This document shows positions 17,485-28,480 of a stretch of DNA of 64,000 nt, piece by piece. The notes under the pieces are model-generated. The model saw only the letters and a program-made list of their open reading frames with translations, was not told the DNA's origin and searched no databases. A program made the position numbers and the translations under genes. Numbering within the stretch: position 1 is the first letter of the stretch; the number at the start of each line of letters is the position of its first letter. Origin of the DNA: CADEFQ01 sp050249415 (GTDB lineage Bacteria; Pseudomonadota; Gammaproteobacteria; Steroidobacterales; Steroidobacteraceae); contig JBFWQO010000008.1 in the NCBI GenBank assembly GCA_050249415.1, positions 1 through 64,000 on the forward strand, read 5' to 3'.

Positions 17485-19146
17485 ATGCCTGCCATGCACC
17501 CGTCGACGCTCCGAGGCGATTTCGCGCTCAACACGCGCCTGACATGGATCACGATCCTCGCCGCGATCATCGGGGTGCTGGCGACGCTCGGCGCATGGGT
17601 GATTGCCGTTCCCGCGATCGGGGGGCTCATCGTCGGCATGATGGCGCGGTTCGGCTCGGAGAAGATCCGCGGACACGGCATCCCCGAAGCGATCGAAGCG
17701 ATACTGTTCGGCAAGAGCCACATTTCGGCGAAGGTGGCCGTGCTCAAGCCGCTGTCCTCGGGCATCGTCATCGGCAGCGGCGGGCCGTTCGGCGCCGAGG
17801 GCCCGATCATCATGACGGGCGGGGCGATCGGATCGCTGTTCGCGCAGTTCTTCCATCTCACCGCAGCCGAGCGCAAGGCGCTGCTGGTTGCCGGTGCGAC
17901 CGCCGGCATGACCGCAGTGTTCGGCACGCCGGTCGCGGCCGTGCTGCTCGCGGTCGAGTTGCTGCTGTTCGAACTTCGGCCGCGCAGTCTCCTGCCCGTC
18001 GCGATGGCCTGCGCGATCGCGGGCTTCGCCCGGCCGCTCATGTTGCCGTCGGGGCCGCTGTTTCCGTTGCAAACGGCGGCACCAGGATTGTGGGCGCTGC
18101 CGATGTGCGTCCTCGCCGGGCTCGCGTGCGGCACCCTGTCGGCGTCGCTGTCGGCCTCGCTCTACAAGGTCGAGGATCTTTTCACGAGGCTCCCGCTGCA
18201 CTGGAGCTGGTGGCCGGCCATCGGCGGCCTCGCGGTCGGCATCGGCGGCTACTTCGAGCCGCGCGCGCTCGGCGTCGGCTACGACGTCATCGGCGACCTG
18301 CTGCACAACCAGATCGTGCTGGAAGCGGTGGTGGCGCTGGTCATCGTCAAGGCGATGATCTGGGTGCTCGCGCTCGGATCCGGAACGTCGGGTGGCATCC
18401 TCGCGCCGCTGCTCATCATGGGTGCGGGCCTCGGTGTCGTGCTCGGCCAGGTGTTGCCCGGCGCCGATCCGCGATTGTGGGCGCTCGTGTGCATGGCGGC
18501 GACGCTCGCCGGCGTGATGCGCGCGCCGTTGACCGCCACGATATTCGCCTTCGGTCTCACGCGCGACGCGAATGCGCTGCTGCCGCTGATCGCGACCTCG
18601 GCCGTGTCGTACGGCTTTACCGTCCTCACGATGCGGCGTTCGATCCTCACCGAAAAGATCGCGCGCCGCGGCTACCACATCTATCGCGAGTACGGCGTCG
18701 ATCCGCTCGAGCGGCAGCTCATCGACGAGGTGATGACGCGCGACGTGGTGGCGATCGACGGCGCGACGTCGGTCGACGAAACGATCGCGCGCTACTTCGG
18801 TTCCGGCCAGGCGCACCGTGCGTTCCCGGTGGTGCGGGATGGCGCGGTCGTCGGCATGGCGGACCGCGAGCTGCTGGCGGCGGCGGCGGCGCGCGACTCC
18901 GGCGCACCCATCGCCTCGGCCTTGGTCGAATCGCAGGTTGTGGTCGCGTTGCCCGATGAATCTTGCCGTCTCGTGGCCTCGAGGCTGGCGCTGAATCGAC
19001 TCGAGCGCCTTCCGGTGGTTGCCGATCTCGCGTCGATGCGGCTCGTCGGGATCGTCGCACGCAGCGACCTCGTCAAGCCGCGCCTGCTGCACATCGAAGA
19101 AGAAGAGAAGCGCGAGCGGGCGCGGCACGTGCCGTGGCTGCGGTAG
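17485..19146 (+). CDS. ClC-family chloride channel/transporter with CBS domains; N-terminal helix region shortened
   Basis: A membrane chloride channel or Cl-/H+ antiporter. The protein has 553 residues. The selectivity motifs GSGGPFGAEGP and GTSGGILAP are present, and two CBS domains lie at about 415-535. The first helix (TWITILAAIIGVLATLGAWV) is followed directly by IAVPAIGGLIVGMMARFGSE. Relatives carry roughly 35-40 residues between these two segments. The local LGAWV sequence suggests loss by recombination between short repeats. The reading frame is intact, but loss of part of helix A/B may impair folding. Start at 17485 or 17494 (both ATG). Confidence 0.85.
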   Translation: MPAMHPSTLRGDFALNTRLTWITILAAIIGVLATLGAWVIAVPAIGGLIVGMMARFGSEKIRGHGIPEAIEAILFGKSHISAKVAVLKPLSSGIVIGSGGPFGAEGPIIMTGGAIGSLFAQFFHLTAAERKALLVAGATAGMTAVFGTPVAAVLLAVELLLFELRPRSLLPVAMACAIAGFARPLMLPSGPLFPLQTAAPGLWALPMCVLAGLACGTLSASLSASLYKVEDLFTRLPLHWSWWPAIGGLAVGIGGYFEPRALGVGYDVIGDLLHNQIVLEAVVALVIVKAMIWVLALGSGTSGGILAPLLIMGAGLGVVLGQVLPGADPRLWALVCMAATLAGVMRAPLTATIFAFGLTRDANALLPLIATSAVSYGFTVLTMRRSILTEKIARRGYHIYREYGVDPLERQLIDEVMTRDVVAIDGATSVDETIARYFGSGQAHRAFPVVRDGAVVGMADRELLAAAAARDSGAPIASALVESQVVVALPDESCRLVASRLALNRLERLPVVADLASMRLVGIVARSDLVKPRLLHIEEEEKRERARHVPWLR

Positions 19147-19523
19147 GCGTGGGATGTCGTCGCGCGCCCACCGGCCCCGCTCGTGGCCGTGGCAACTGCG
19201 CATGGCGTCCGCCACCGTGCATGGCCTGCTTCGCGAATGGCAATGGAGCGGGCCAGTGACAAGCAAGTGTGAGCCGGCCGCATTCAACACAGTGCGCTCG
19301 AGGCCCGGGCCGCTGCCCCAACGAAGCGGCGCTATCCCGCGCACGGTAATGAGCGAGCTGTTCTCGTCGGGGCGGAGCCGGCGGCACAATTGCACGCGGC
19401 GGCTATGCTATGGTGTGCATGTGAGCGTCGCCACGATCCCTGTTCAGCCGACGCAAGGGTCGGCGCGACATTGTGGCGAGCGCCTGTGAAAGTTGTGCGC
19501 ATTCCATAACCGACGAGACGCTG
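19147..19523 (+). other. Intergenic stretch without recognised gene
   Basis: About 380 bp between the ClC gene and the tandem universal stress protein. No coding frame with family similarity, no RNA gene and no strong hairpin-plus-T terminator was recognised. The promoter of the downstream gene presumably lies at the right end. Confidence 0.55.
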
Positions 19524-20513
19524 ATGAAACCACCACGTCGCATTCTGGTTGCGATAAAAGACCCGAAGTCGGGTTCATCGCCGGCAGTCACGAAAGCCGC
19601 CAGGCTCGCTCACGCGTTCGACGCCGAGCTCGAGCTCTTTCACGCGATGACGCTCCCCATGTCCGCCGACACTCATCTTTACGTGACGGGCGGCCTCGCA
19701 AGATTCGAACGCGGCGTTCGCAAACAGGCCGTGGAGCAACTCGAGAAAATGGCCGGCCCGCTGCGACGCAAGAAGTTGGCGGTACGTACGGCCGCAGATT
19801 GGGATTATCCGGTTCACGAGGCGATCGTGCGGCACGCCCGCAAGATCAAGGCGGACATGATCGTCGCCGAGTGCCATGCCGGTCGTCGCCTCGTGCCATG
19901 GTTGTTGCATCTCACCGATTGGGAATTGCTGCGTACCAGTCCTATTCCGGTTCTGCTGGTGAAGGACGACAGCGCCTGGCGCCGTCCCGTCGTACTGGCT
20001 GCACTCGATCCGGCACATGCGGTTGCCAAACCGGCCGGTCTGGATGCCGGGATCCTCGCGGCTGCCGGGCAATTGGCCGGCGCCCTGCGTGGATCGCTGC
20101 ATGCCATGCACGTCTTTGCGCCGATGCCGGGCGGCGTGCACCCGGAAGTGGGCGTCGACTCCAGGACTGCTGCGAGAATCTCGGGCGCCGCGGAATCAGA
20201 GGCACGCAAGGTCTTTGAACGCGCGCTGCGCGGAAAGAAGATTCCGGCAAGTCGCAGACATCTCGTCATGGGGCTGCCATCCGAAGCGATTCCGCGTATC
20301 GCCAGCGAGCTGGGCAGCGCGATCGTCGTCATGGGGGCCGTTTCGCGCTCGGGGCTGAAGCGCGTCGTCATCGGCAACACCGCGGAGCGCGTGTTGCGTA
20401 CGTTGCCCTGCGATGTCCTCGTGGTCAAACCTGCGCAGTTCCTGACCCGTGTGTCGCGCACCCCACGGGGAGTCCGCTACCTGATGTCGACCAAGTTGCC
20501 ATTGCTCTACTGA
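19524..20513 (+). CDS. Tandem universal stress protein (UspE-like)
   Basis: A cytoplasmic stress protein made of two Usp domains. The 329-residue length equals two domains. The first (about 1-150) begins RRILVAIKDPKSGSSPAV and ends SPIPVLLVKDD. The second (about 155-310) contains the ATP-binding-like glycine motif VMGAVSRSGLKRVVIGNTAE and ends CDVLVVKPAQF. The ATG at 19524 is chosen because the similarity starts there; 17 residues of upstream frame are unlike the family. A strongly basic tail of about 20 residues (RVSRTPRGVRYL) is unusual. The gene is monocistronic. Confidence 0.9.
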   Translation: MKPPRRILVAIKDPKSGSSPAVTKAARLAHAFDAELELFHAMTLPMSADTHLYVTGGLARFERGVRKQAVEQLEKMAGPLRRKKLAVRTAADWDYPVHEAIVRHARKIKADMIVAECHAGRRLVPWLLHLTDWELLRTSPIPVLLVKDDSAWRRPVVLAALDPAHAVAKPAGLDAGILAAAGQLAGALRGSLHAMHVFAPMPGGVHPEVGVDSRTAARISGAAESEARKVFERALRGKKIPASRRHLVMGLPSEAIPRIASELGSAIVVMGAVSRSGLKRVVIGNTAERVLRTLPCDVLVVKPAQFLTRVSRTPRGVRYLMSTKLPLLY

Positions 20514-20602
20514 TTGCGTCGCCGGGCGCACGCCGGGAATGCGCTCGCGGATTTGCGGGCGGAACCGGCGGGCGCCCCCCGCGGTCTGTCAGACTCACGG
20601 GC

Positions 20603-22324
20603 ATGCACTCCGTCGAGATCGTCCTGCTGGTGCTCCTGCTCGGTGCCCTGACCGGCATCGCAGCGCGCTACCTGCGCGCGATTCCGCTGCCGCTGATCCA
20701 GATCGGGCTCGGCGCGCTGCTGTCCTGGCCGCGGCAGGGCCTGCACATCACCTTCGATCCGGAGCTGTTCCTCGCGCTGTTCATTCCGCCACTGCTGTTC
20801 GCCGACGGCTGGCGCATCCCCAAGCGCGAGTTCTTCGCGCTGCGGGGGCCGATCCTGCGACTGGCGTTGGGGCTGGTGCTCTTCACCGTGTTCGGGCTGG
20901 GCGCGCTGATCCACTGGATCATCCCCGAGTTCCCGCTGGGTGTCGCCTTCGCACTGGCCGCCGTGGTGTCGCCCACCGATGCCGTGGCGGTGTCGGCGAT
21001 CACGCGCAACCTCGGCATGCCGGCGCGCACCCTGCACATGCTGCAGGGCGAGTCGCTGCTGAACGACGCTTCGGGCCTCGTGGCGCTGAAGTTCGCCGTG
21101 GCCGTGACGCTGACCGGCGTGTTTTCCTGGACCGCCGCGGTGCGCGAGTTCCTGTGGGTCGCGCTCGGTGGCCTCGCGGTGGGCGCGCTGCTCGGCTGGG
21201 GCTTTGCCGTGGCGCGCGAGACGGTTACCCGCCGCGTCGGCGACGTCGCCGCGACGCAGATGGTGCTGCTGCTGGTGCTGCTGCCTTTCGCGGCCTACCT
21301 GCTGTCGGAGTACATCGGCGTCTCGGGCATCCTTGCGGCGGTGGCCGCCGGCATCACGACCAACTTTGCCGACCTGCGGCGCAGCGGCTTCATCGTCGAG
21401 CGCATCCAGTCCGAAGGCGTGTGGACGATGATGGAAACGGCCTTCAACGGTGCCGTGTTCCTGCTGCTCGGCCTGCAATTGCCGTGGATCGTCGGGCGCA
21501 CGCTGGAGGCGGCCGGCGGACGATGGTGGCTGCCGGCCGGCCAGGCGGTGGCGATCAGCGTCGGCCTGCTGGGCCTGCGCTGGATCTGGCTCTCGCTCGG
21601 CGTGCGCGGCAGCCTGTGGCGGGCGCATGAACGCGGCCACTTGCCCGAGCGGCCGTCGCCGCTCCTCACCCTGGTCGCGACGCTGGCCGGCATCCGCGGC
21701 GCCGTCACGCTGGCCGGCGCGCTGTCGGTGCCGCTGCTGATGTCCGACGGCACACTTTTCCCGGCGCGCGACCTGCTGGTCTTCCTGGCCACCGGCACGA
21801 TCCTGTGCACGCTGGTCATCGGCAGCATCGGTCTGCCGCTGCTGCTGCGTCGCGTGCCGCAGGCCGGTGAGCCGCTGTCGGCACGCGAGGATCGCGAAGC
21901 GCGGCTCGCGGCCTGTCGTGCGGCGATCGCGTTCCTCGCCCGGCCGCCGCCGCGCGGGCAGTCCGACGATCCGGCGTGGCGCGCGCAGCGCGAGGAAGCC
22001 GCGGGGCGATTGACACAGGACTACCGCAAGCGCATGGACATCCTCGACGCGCCGGACGCGTCACAGGCTCCGGAGTCGCAGGCCGAATCCCCCGAGGCGG
22101 TGTACCAGCGCCGCCAGCGCTACCTGGTCGAGATGGAGTTGCGCCTCGATTCACTGCGCATCGAGCGCGAGGCGCTGTATGCCGAGCGCCATGCGCACCA
22201 TATCAACGACGAGACGCTGCGCGCACTGGTCGCCGAACTCGACCTGTCCGAGGTGTCGCTGCGCAAGCGCCTCGCGGTGGCGCGCCGCGCGCTGGGCCTG
22301 CCGGTGGGAGAAGAGGTCGAGTGA
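20603..22324 (+). CDS. CPA1-family Na+/H+ antiporter (NhaP/YjcE-like)
   Basis: An inner-membrane sodium/proton exchanger. The 573-residue protein has about 12 helices in residues 1-400, including the core motif AVVSPTDAVAVSAITRNLGM with the transport Asp and the conserved GESLLNDASGLVALKFAV. A cytoplasmic tail of about 150 residues follows, with helical, charged stretches such as QRRQRYLVEMELRLDSLRIE. The tail is probably regulatory. The gene lies 89 bp after the Usp gene on the same strand and is followed by a short gap before minus-strand genes. Confidence 0.92.
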   Translation: MHSVEIVLLVLLLGALTGIAARYLRAIPLPLIQIGLGALLSWPRQGLHITFDPELFLALFIPPLLFADGWRIPKREFFALRGPILRLALGLVLFTVFGLGALIHWIIPEFPLGVAFALAAVVSPTDAVAVSAITRNLGMPARTLHMLQGESLLNDASGLVALKFAVAVTLTGVFSWTAAVREFLWVALGGLAVGALLGWGFAVARETVTRRVGDVAATQMVLLLVLLPFAAYLLSEYIGVSGILAAVAAGITTNFADLRRSGFIVERIQSEGVWTMMETAFNGAVFLLLGLQLPWIVGRTLEAAGGRWWLPAGQAVAISVGLLGLRWIWLSLGVRGSLWRAHERGHLPERPSPLLTLVATLAGIRGAVTLAGALSVPLLMSDGTLFPARDLLVFLATGTILCTLVIGSIGLPLLLRRVPQAGEPLSAREDREARLAACRAAIAFLARPPPRGQSDDPAWRAQREEAAGRLTQDYRKRMDILDAPDASQAPESQAESPEAVYQRRQRYLVEMELRLDSLRIEREALYAERHAHHINDETLRALVAELDLSEVSLRKRLAVARRALGLPVGEEVE

Positions 22325-22417
22325 TACCTTCGCATGCTCTCGGACGCGCGAACGCGTGAGTGTGGCGCGCGCCGTGCGCATGGATGCAACAGGAAGGCGC
22401 GGGGCATTCCCGCTCGA

Positions 22418-22510
22418 TCAGTGGGGAGCGGCTTCGGCGCAGTACTGCGTCGGTGGCACGCCGAACGCGCGCCGGAACATGGCCGTGAACGCGCTCGGGC
22501 TGCCCGTCGC
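22418..22510 (-). pseudogene. Remnant of an AraC-family regulator C-terminus
   Basis: Directly behind the stop of the PaiB-like gene, and in the same frame, the minus strand reads GSPSAFTAMFRRAFGVPPTQ, a few more residues and a TGA (22418-22420). 'SPSAFTAMFRRAFGxxPxxY' is the typical last helix of AraC/XylS DNA-binding domains. Everything before it is missing. It is a relic about 30 residues long, too short to act. Confidence 0.6.
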
Positions 22511-23143
22511 TCAATCGGTATGGCGACCCGGATTGCAGCGACGCATCCATTCGAGCAATTCGGTGCTGCCTTCGTTGCCGAGGCCCTGGACGATGTCGCC
22601 ATAGACGTCTTCACGTTCGTCCTGGCCCATCTTGAACTTGATGCGCCCCGAACGCACGGCGGCCCGGAAGCCGATGACCCGGTTGGCGAGCTTGCGATAG
22701 CGCGGACCCATCTCGGCCGCGCGCCAGGCATGCGCGCGATGCGATTCCATCGCGTCGACAATGTCGTCCAGCAGCGGGTCGAGCTCGGCGTCGGTGCCGA
22801 GGAACGTGACGTCAACCGTAAAGTGCGCAGCCGCGTAGTTCCAGGTCGGCGCCTGCGTGCGATCCGTCATCCATGAGGGCGAGACATAGCCCTGCGGCCC
22901 CATGAACATGACCCATCCACGCGGGTGGGCGCGGAATGCGTCGACGAGGGGATTGGCGCGCGACATGTGCCCGGCGAGCTCGAGCAACCGGCCGTCGGCG
23001 TCGAAGCGCGGGCGCAAGGGCAGGGGCGAGGCGTGAAAATCCCCGTTTGCCACCGACACCAGCCACGCGAGCGGAAACTCCTTCAGCAGCCGGGCGACAT
23101 CGCCGGGGCCCGGGGGCGCGAACTTGCCGTCGGCCCCGATCAT
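22511..23143 (-). CDS. PaiB-like FMN-binding protein
   Basis: Member of the PaiB/Tpn split-barrel flavin-binding family, annotated as 'negative transcriptional regulator' from the Bacillus founding member. The 210-residue protein includes VMFMGPQGYVSPSWMTDR and PTWNYAAAHF, the hallmark family motifs around residues 85-115, and the earlier LAGHMSRANPLVD. Its ATG overlaps the APC permease stop (ATGA at 23140-23143), so it is translated with the transporter. Founding members affect protease expression, but the actual role here is open and a flavin-dependent enzyme is equally possible. Confidence 0.88.
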   Translation of the reverse strand: MIGADGKFAPPGPGDVARLLKEFPLAWLVSVANGDFHASPLPLRPRFDADGRLLELAGHMSRANPLVDAFRAHPRGWVMFMGPQGYVSPSWMTDRTQAPTWNYAAAHFTVDVTFLGTDAELDPLLDDIVDAMESHRAHAWRAAEMGPRYRKLANRVIGFRAAVRSGRIKFKMGQDEREDVYGDIVQGLGNEGSTELLEWMRRCNPGRHTD

Positions 23144-24666
23144 GCCGGCGCCATCGCCAGCTTCGAACGCGGCATGGCGTAGCCGAAGTACACCACGACG
23201 CCACTCGACGCGTAGCCGGTCAGGAAAATGAGCGGCGCCGGATGCCCGAGGATCGCCTGGCGGATCAGGTCGACGATCACCGGCACGATCATGACGAGAC
23301 ACATGAGTATCGCTCCAACGGGTATGAAACCCACCCAGAACCGCCCGATGTGAAAGCCACCGAGCGGCACGCGGAAAGGGCGCACGAGATCGGGCTGCGT
23401 GGTGCGCAGCCACATCACCGACAGGCAGACCACCATGAACGCGAGGCCGATACCGACGCTCACGAGGTCGCCGAGCAACGACAGCGGCAGCAGCGCCGCC
23501 GCCAGCGCGGCGATCACGCCGAGCAGGATGGTGCCGAGGTGGGGCGTTTTGAACCGCTCGTGCAGCAGGCTGAAGAGCGGCGGCAGCAGCCCATCCCGCG
23601 ACATCGCGAATGTCACGCGGGACTGGCCATAGGCATTCACCAGCAGCACCGACGAGAGCCCCATCAGCGCGCCGATTTTCACCAGGATCGCAAAGCCCGG
23701 GTGGTTCATGCGGTCGACCGCGATCGCGATCGGGTCCGGCACGCCGAGCTCACGATAGGGAACCACGCCCGTCAGCACGGCGGCGACGACGATGTAGATG
23801 ACGGTGCAGGCGATGAGCGAGCCGAGAATTCCGATCGGCAGGTCGCGCGATGGATTGCGCGCCTCGGCCGCGGCGGTCGATACGGTCTCGAAACCGAGGT
23901 ACGCGAAGAACAGGATCGACGCCGCGCGCATCACGCCCTGCCAGCCATAGACGAAGCCGCCTTCGTTCGACGGGATGAACGGGTGCCAGTTTGCCGGATT
24001 CACGGCGTCGATGCCGATGGCGATGAATCCCATCAGCACCGCGATCTTGATCGCCACCAGCACGTTGTTCACCGCGGCCGATGCTGCAACGCCCAGCGTC
24101 AGCACGACGGTGATGACCGCGATGGCGAGCGCGGCGATGAGATTGACGGAACCGGTGAAGCTGAAGATCGTGCCGTCGACGGTCGGAACGGCCTGGATCC
24201 AGGGCGTGGCCAGGGTCGCGGACACGGTGATGCCGAAATCGTGCAACAAGCTCGCGAAATAGCCAGAGAAGCCGACGGCCAGCATCGCGGCCGCCATGCC
24301 GTACTCGAGGATCAGCAGCCAGCCGATGCTCCACGCGAACACTTCACCCATTGCCGCGTAACAATAAGTGTACGCGGAGCCGGCGACCGGGATCGTCGAT
24401 GCGAGTTCTGCATAGCAGAGCGCAGTGAGCGCGCACGCGGCGCCGGCGACGATGAAGGAGAGCATCACGGCCGGGCCTGCGAAGTGGGCGGCGGCGGTGC
24501 CGGGCATCACGTAGATGCCGGCGCCGAGGATGCAGCCGATGCCGAGCAGCACGAGATTGAGCGGGCCGAGCGTGCGCCTGAGGCCCTGGTGCCCGGCTTC
24601 GGTCTGCAGGGTCGTGACGGACTTGCGCGCCAGGAGTCGCCCGGGGCTTGCGGAACCGCCTTGCAT
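23140..24666 (-). CDS. APC-superfamily amino-acid permease (YhdG/CAT-like)
   Basis: An inner-membrane cationic/neutral amino-acid importer. The 508-residue protein has 12 or more helices. It shows the APC entry motif LGIGCILGAGIYVMPG (helix 1), then ALCYAELASTIPVAGSAYTY (helix 3), and FFAYLGFETVSTAAAEARNP (helix 6). All are typical of the YhdG/CAT branch. It is the first gene of a two-gene operon with the PaiB-like protein. Substrate specificity is unknown. 162 bp without features separate its start from the end of the PspC gene. Confidence 0.92.
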   Translation of the reverse strand: MQGGSASPGRLLARKSVTTLQTEAGHQGLRRTLGPLNLVLLGIGCILGAGIYVMPGTAAAHFAGPAVMLSFIVAGAACALTALCYAELASTIPVAGSAYTYCYAAMGEVFAWSIGWLLILEYGMAAAMLAVGFSGYFASLLHDFGITVSATLATPWIQAVPTVDGTIFSFTGSVNLIAALAIAVITVVLTLGVAASAAVNNVLVAIKIAVLMGFIAIGIDAVNPANWHPFIPSNEGGFVYGWQGVMRAASILFFAYLGFETVSTAAAEARNPSRDLPIGILGSLIACTVIYIVVAAVLTGVVPYRELGVPDPIAIAVDRMNHPGFAILVKIGALMGLSSVLLVNAYGQSRVTFAMSRDGLLPPLFSLLHERFKTPHLGTILLGVIAALAAALLPLSLLGDLVSVGIGLAFMVVCLSVMWLRTTQPDLVRPFRVPLGGFHIGRFWVGFIPVGAILMCLVMIVPVIVDLIRQAILGHPAPLIFLTGYASSGVVVYFGYAMPRSKLAMAPA

Positions 24667-24828
24667 GGCCTCGTGATCTCGCCCAGTGGTGTTGCTCGTG
24701 CCCGAGCTTACGGCGTTCGCGCCGATTCCGTTGCTGTGAAAGGGCCAACCATCTGCGAGAACGGGCCGGTGCGGGGTGCATGGCGAAGTCCCCGCGACCT
24801 CACGCGGATCGAACCTGCACAGGATGGA

Positions 24829-26022
24829 TCAGATCATCGCCACCAGGTTGCCTGCCGTGCCACACAGTTGCGCCATCGCGGCCTGCACACCCGGCACGAA
24901 CTCGTAGACGCCCCAGGCGAGGGCGGCCGTCACCGCGAGCCACAGCAGGCCATCGACGATGCTCGCCCAGCCGAAGTGGCCGCCGCCGTTGGCGTAGCGG
25001 CGTGATGCGCTGCGCGCGGCACCGAGTGGCATGGCGACGATCAGGTACGCGACCAGCAGCAGAACCGGAAGTATCCAGCGCGGCCCCAGCATCTCCGGTA
25101 CCCACCCGACGATCGAGCGATCGTCGGTCAGCAGCAGCAGCGCCGCGAGCAGCGCGACGAACAGCGCAGCCGAGACGATCGACAACACCGGCAACGTGAT
25201 GCCGGCGAGGACCTGTGCGCCGTAGCCCGGTGCATCGGGCGGCTGCAAACCGCGTGCGCGGGCTGCCGACCGGCGGCGATGGGCCGACCGGCGCATGCCG
25301 CTCGCGCGCCCCGCACGCAGTTTTGCGCCGAGATCGTCGATCACATGATTGAACTTCGACGCGGCTGTCCTGACCGCAGGTTCGTGCCGCGCCCATTGCC
25401 GGCGCCCGAAGTCGGCGGCGGCGGTGCCGTATTCCTCATACTTTTTTTTTGCGCGGTTGATGACATCCTGGGCATTGAACGGGGCCCCGTGCGCCAGCGC
25501 GATCTCCTCGGGAGTGGTCGCGCGCGGCATCACGAACAGCATGACGACCCAGACCACGAACCAGACACCGGTGAAGAAGACCAGCGCGACGAAGGCGAGG
25601 CGCACCCAGACCACGTCGATATTGAAATACGCCGCAAGCCCGGCGCAGACGCCGCCGAACACGCCCTGCTCGGGCAGGCGGTACAGCCGCCGCGTGCGCA
25701 CGTCCGGCGACGCTGCGCCCTGCGTTGCGCCGGCGGCAGGTTCGGCCGTTCCCGCTCCCGGCTCCGGCGACGCTTCGACCGGGCCCATCTCCTGCAGGAT
25801 CTGCGACATCTCCGCGGCCGACACGACATTGTGGTTCGCGCCGAGGAAAGTATCGCACTTGTCGGCGATCGCCTGCTCGATATCCGTCATGATCTCGGCG
25901 CAATCGATGTTTCCTGCGAGCTTCGTTCGCGCGAGATCGAGATACGCCTGCAGCGCCTCGTACGCCGCTTCCTCGACCTGATAGGCGTTGCCGTTCAGAT
26001 TGACCGTGACGACCTTGTTCAT
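24829..26022 (-). CDS. PspC-domain membrane protein
   Basis: The 397-residue protein begins with a soluble segment of about 110 residues (NLNGNAYQVEEAAYEALQAY). A PspC domain with its typical start RLYRLPEQGVFGGVCAGLAA follows at about 112-170, and several further membrane helices lie in the C-terminal half. PspC-type proteins sense or counter membrane stress. Its ATG overlaps the PadR stop (ATGA at 26019-26022), so PadR and PspC form an operon of a common kind. A run of nine A residues in the coding strand (25442-25450) encodes KKK near residue 192 and could slip. Confidence 0.88.
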   Translation of the reverse strand: MNKVVTVNLNGNAYQVEEAAYEALQAYLDLARTKLAGNIDCAEIMTDIEQAIADKCDTFLGANHNVVSAAEMSQILQEMGPVEASPEPGAGTAEPAAGATQGAASPDVRTRRLYRLPEQGVFGGVCAGLAAYFNIDVVWVRLAFVALVFFTGVWFVVWVVMLFVMPRATTPEEIALAHGAPFNAQDVINRAKKKYEEYGTAAADFGRRQWARHEPAVRTAASKFNHVIDDLGAKLRAGRASGMRRSAHRRRSAARARGLQPPDAPGYGAQVLAGITLPVLSIVSAALFVALLAALLLLTDDRSIVGWVPEMLGPRWILPVLLLVAYLIVAMPLGAARSASRRYANGGGHFGWASIVDGLLWLAVTAALAWGVYEFVPGVQAAMAQLCGTAGNLVAMI

Positions 26023-26348
26023 GTTCGTGATCCCAGTTGCAACATGGTGTCATTGAGCCGTTGCCAGTAGAGCTGCAGTTCCTTCAGCGTGCTCTTCCCG
26101 GTCGGCGTCAACTTGTAATACTTGCGCGGCGGCCCCGATTCCGACTCCTGCCATTCATAGTCGACGAGGTTCTCGCGGCGCATGCGGCTTAGCAGCGGGT
26201 AGAGCGTGCCTTCCTGCGTCGCAAAATCGGTCTGCGCCAGCCGATCGAGCATCTCGGCGACGTAGAGCTTCTCGCCCGCGATCACCCTGAGCAGCACGAA
26301 CTCCAGCAGTCCTTTGCGGATGGGCAGGAATTTTTCGTCGATCTTCAT
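26019..26348 (-). CDS. PadR-family transcriptional regulator
   Basis: A small winged-helix repressor of 109 residues. The wHTH runs over residues 8-80, with LRVIAGEKLYVAEMLDRLAQ (helices 2-3), EGTLYPLLSRMRRENLVDYE (recognition helix and wing) and GPPRKYYKLT, the family hallmark. It is the first gene of an operon with the PspC protein and probably autoregulates through the inverted repeat at 26364-26386 just upstream. The ligand is unknown; PadR proteins respond to phenolics, antibiotics or membrane stress. Confidence 0.92.
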   Translation of the reverse strand: MKIDEKFLPIRKGLLEFVLLRVIAGEKLYVAEMLDRLAQTDFATQEGTLYPLLSRMRRENLVDYEWQESESGPPRKYYKLTPTGKSTLKELQLYWQRLNDTMLQLGSRT

Positions 26349-26363
26349 TCTGACTCATGACAA

Positions 26364-26386
26364 GCTACCTTGCGATGTAAAGGTAG
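26364..26386. promoter_or_regulatory. Inverted repeat upstream of padR, probable operator
   Basis: GCTACCTT (26364-26371), 7 bases, then AAGGTAGC (26379-26386) form a perfect 8-bp dyad, 16 bp upstream of the PadR start. The surrounding stretch is AT-richer than the genome background, as expected for a promoter. Position and symmetry fit autorepression by PadR. Confidence 0.6.
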
Positions 26387-26441
26387 CAGGATTAGAAAAG
26401 GAATGCAAGGGCCCCCGGCGACCGATCGGGAGCACCGCCTG

Positions 26442-28463
<2,022 letters not shown>

Positions 28464-28480
28464 TCGGTTTCGTTTCCTCG

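Noticed and set aside
17380..19395. In-frame N-terminal extension of the CocE-type hydrolase reaching 19395
   Set aside because: The extension has no similarity and covers the ClC gene; a clear signal peptide begins at 17379.
19147..19523. Search for tRNA, ncRNA or terminator in the gap before the tandem Usp gene
   Set aside because: No cloverleaf, T-loop consensus or hairpin with T-run was recognised.
22936..25005. 689-codon forward frame opposite PaiB, the permease and PspC
   Set aside because: Low-complexity, His/Arg/Asp-rich translation without family similarity; it spans three real minus-strand genes.
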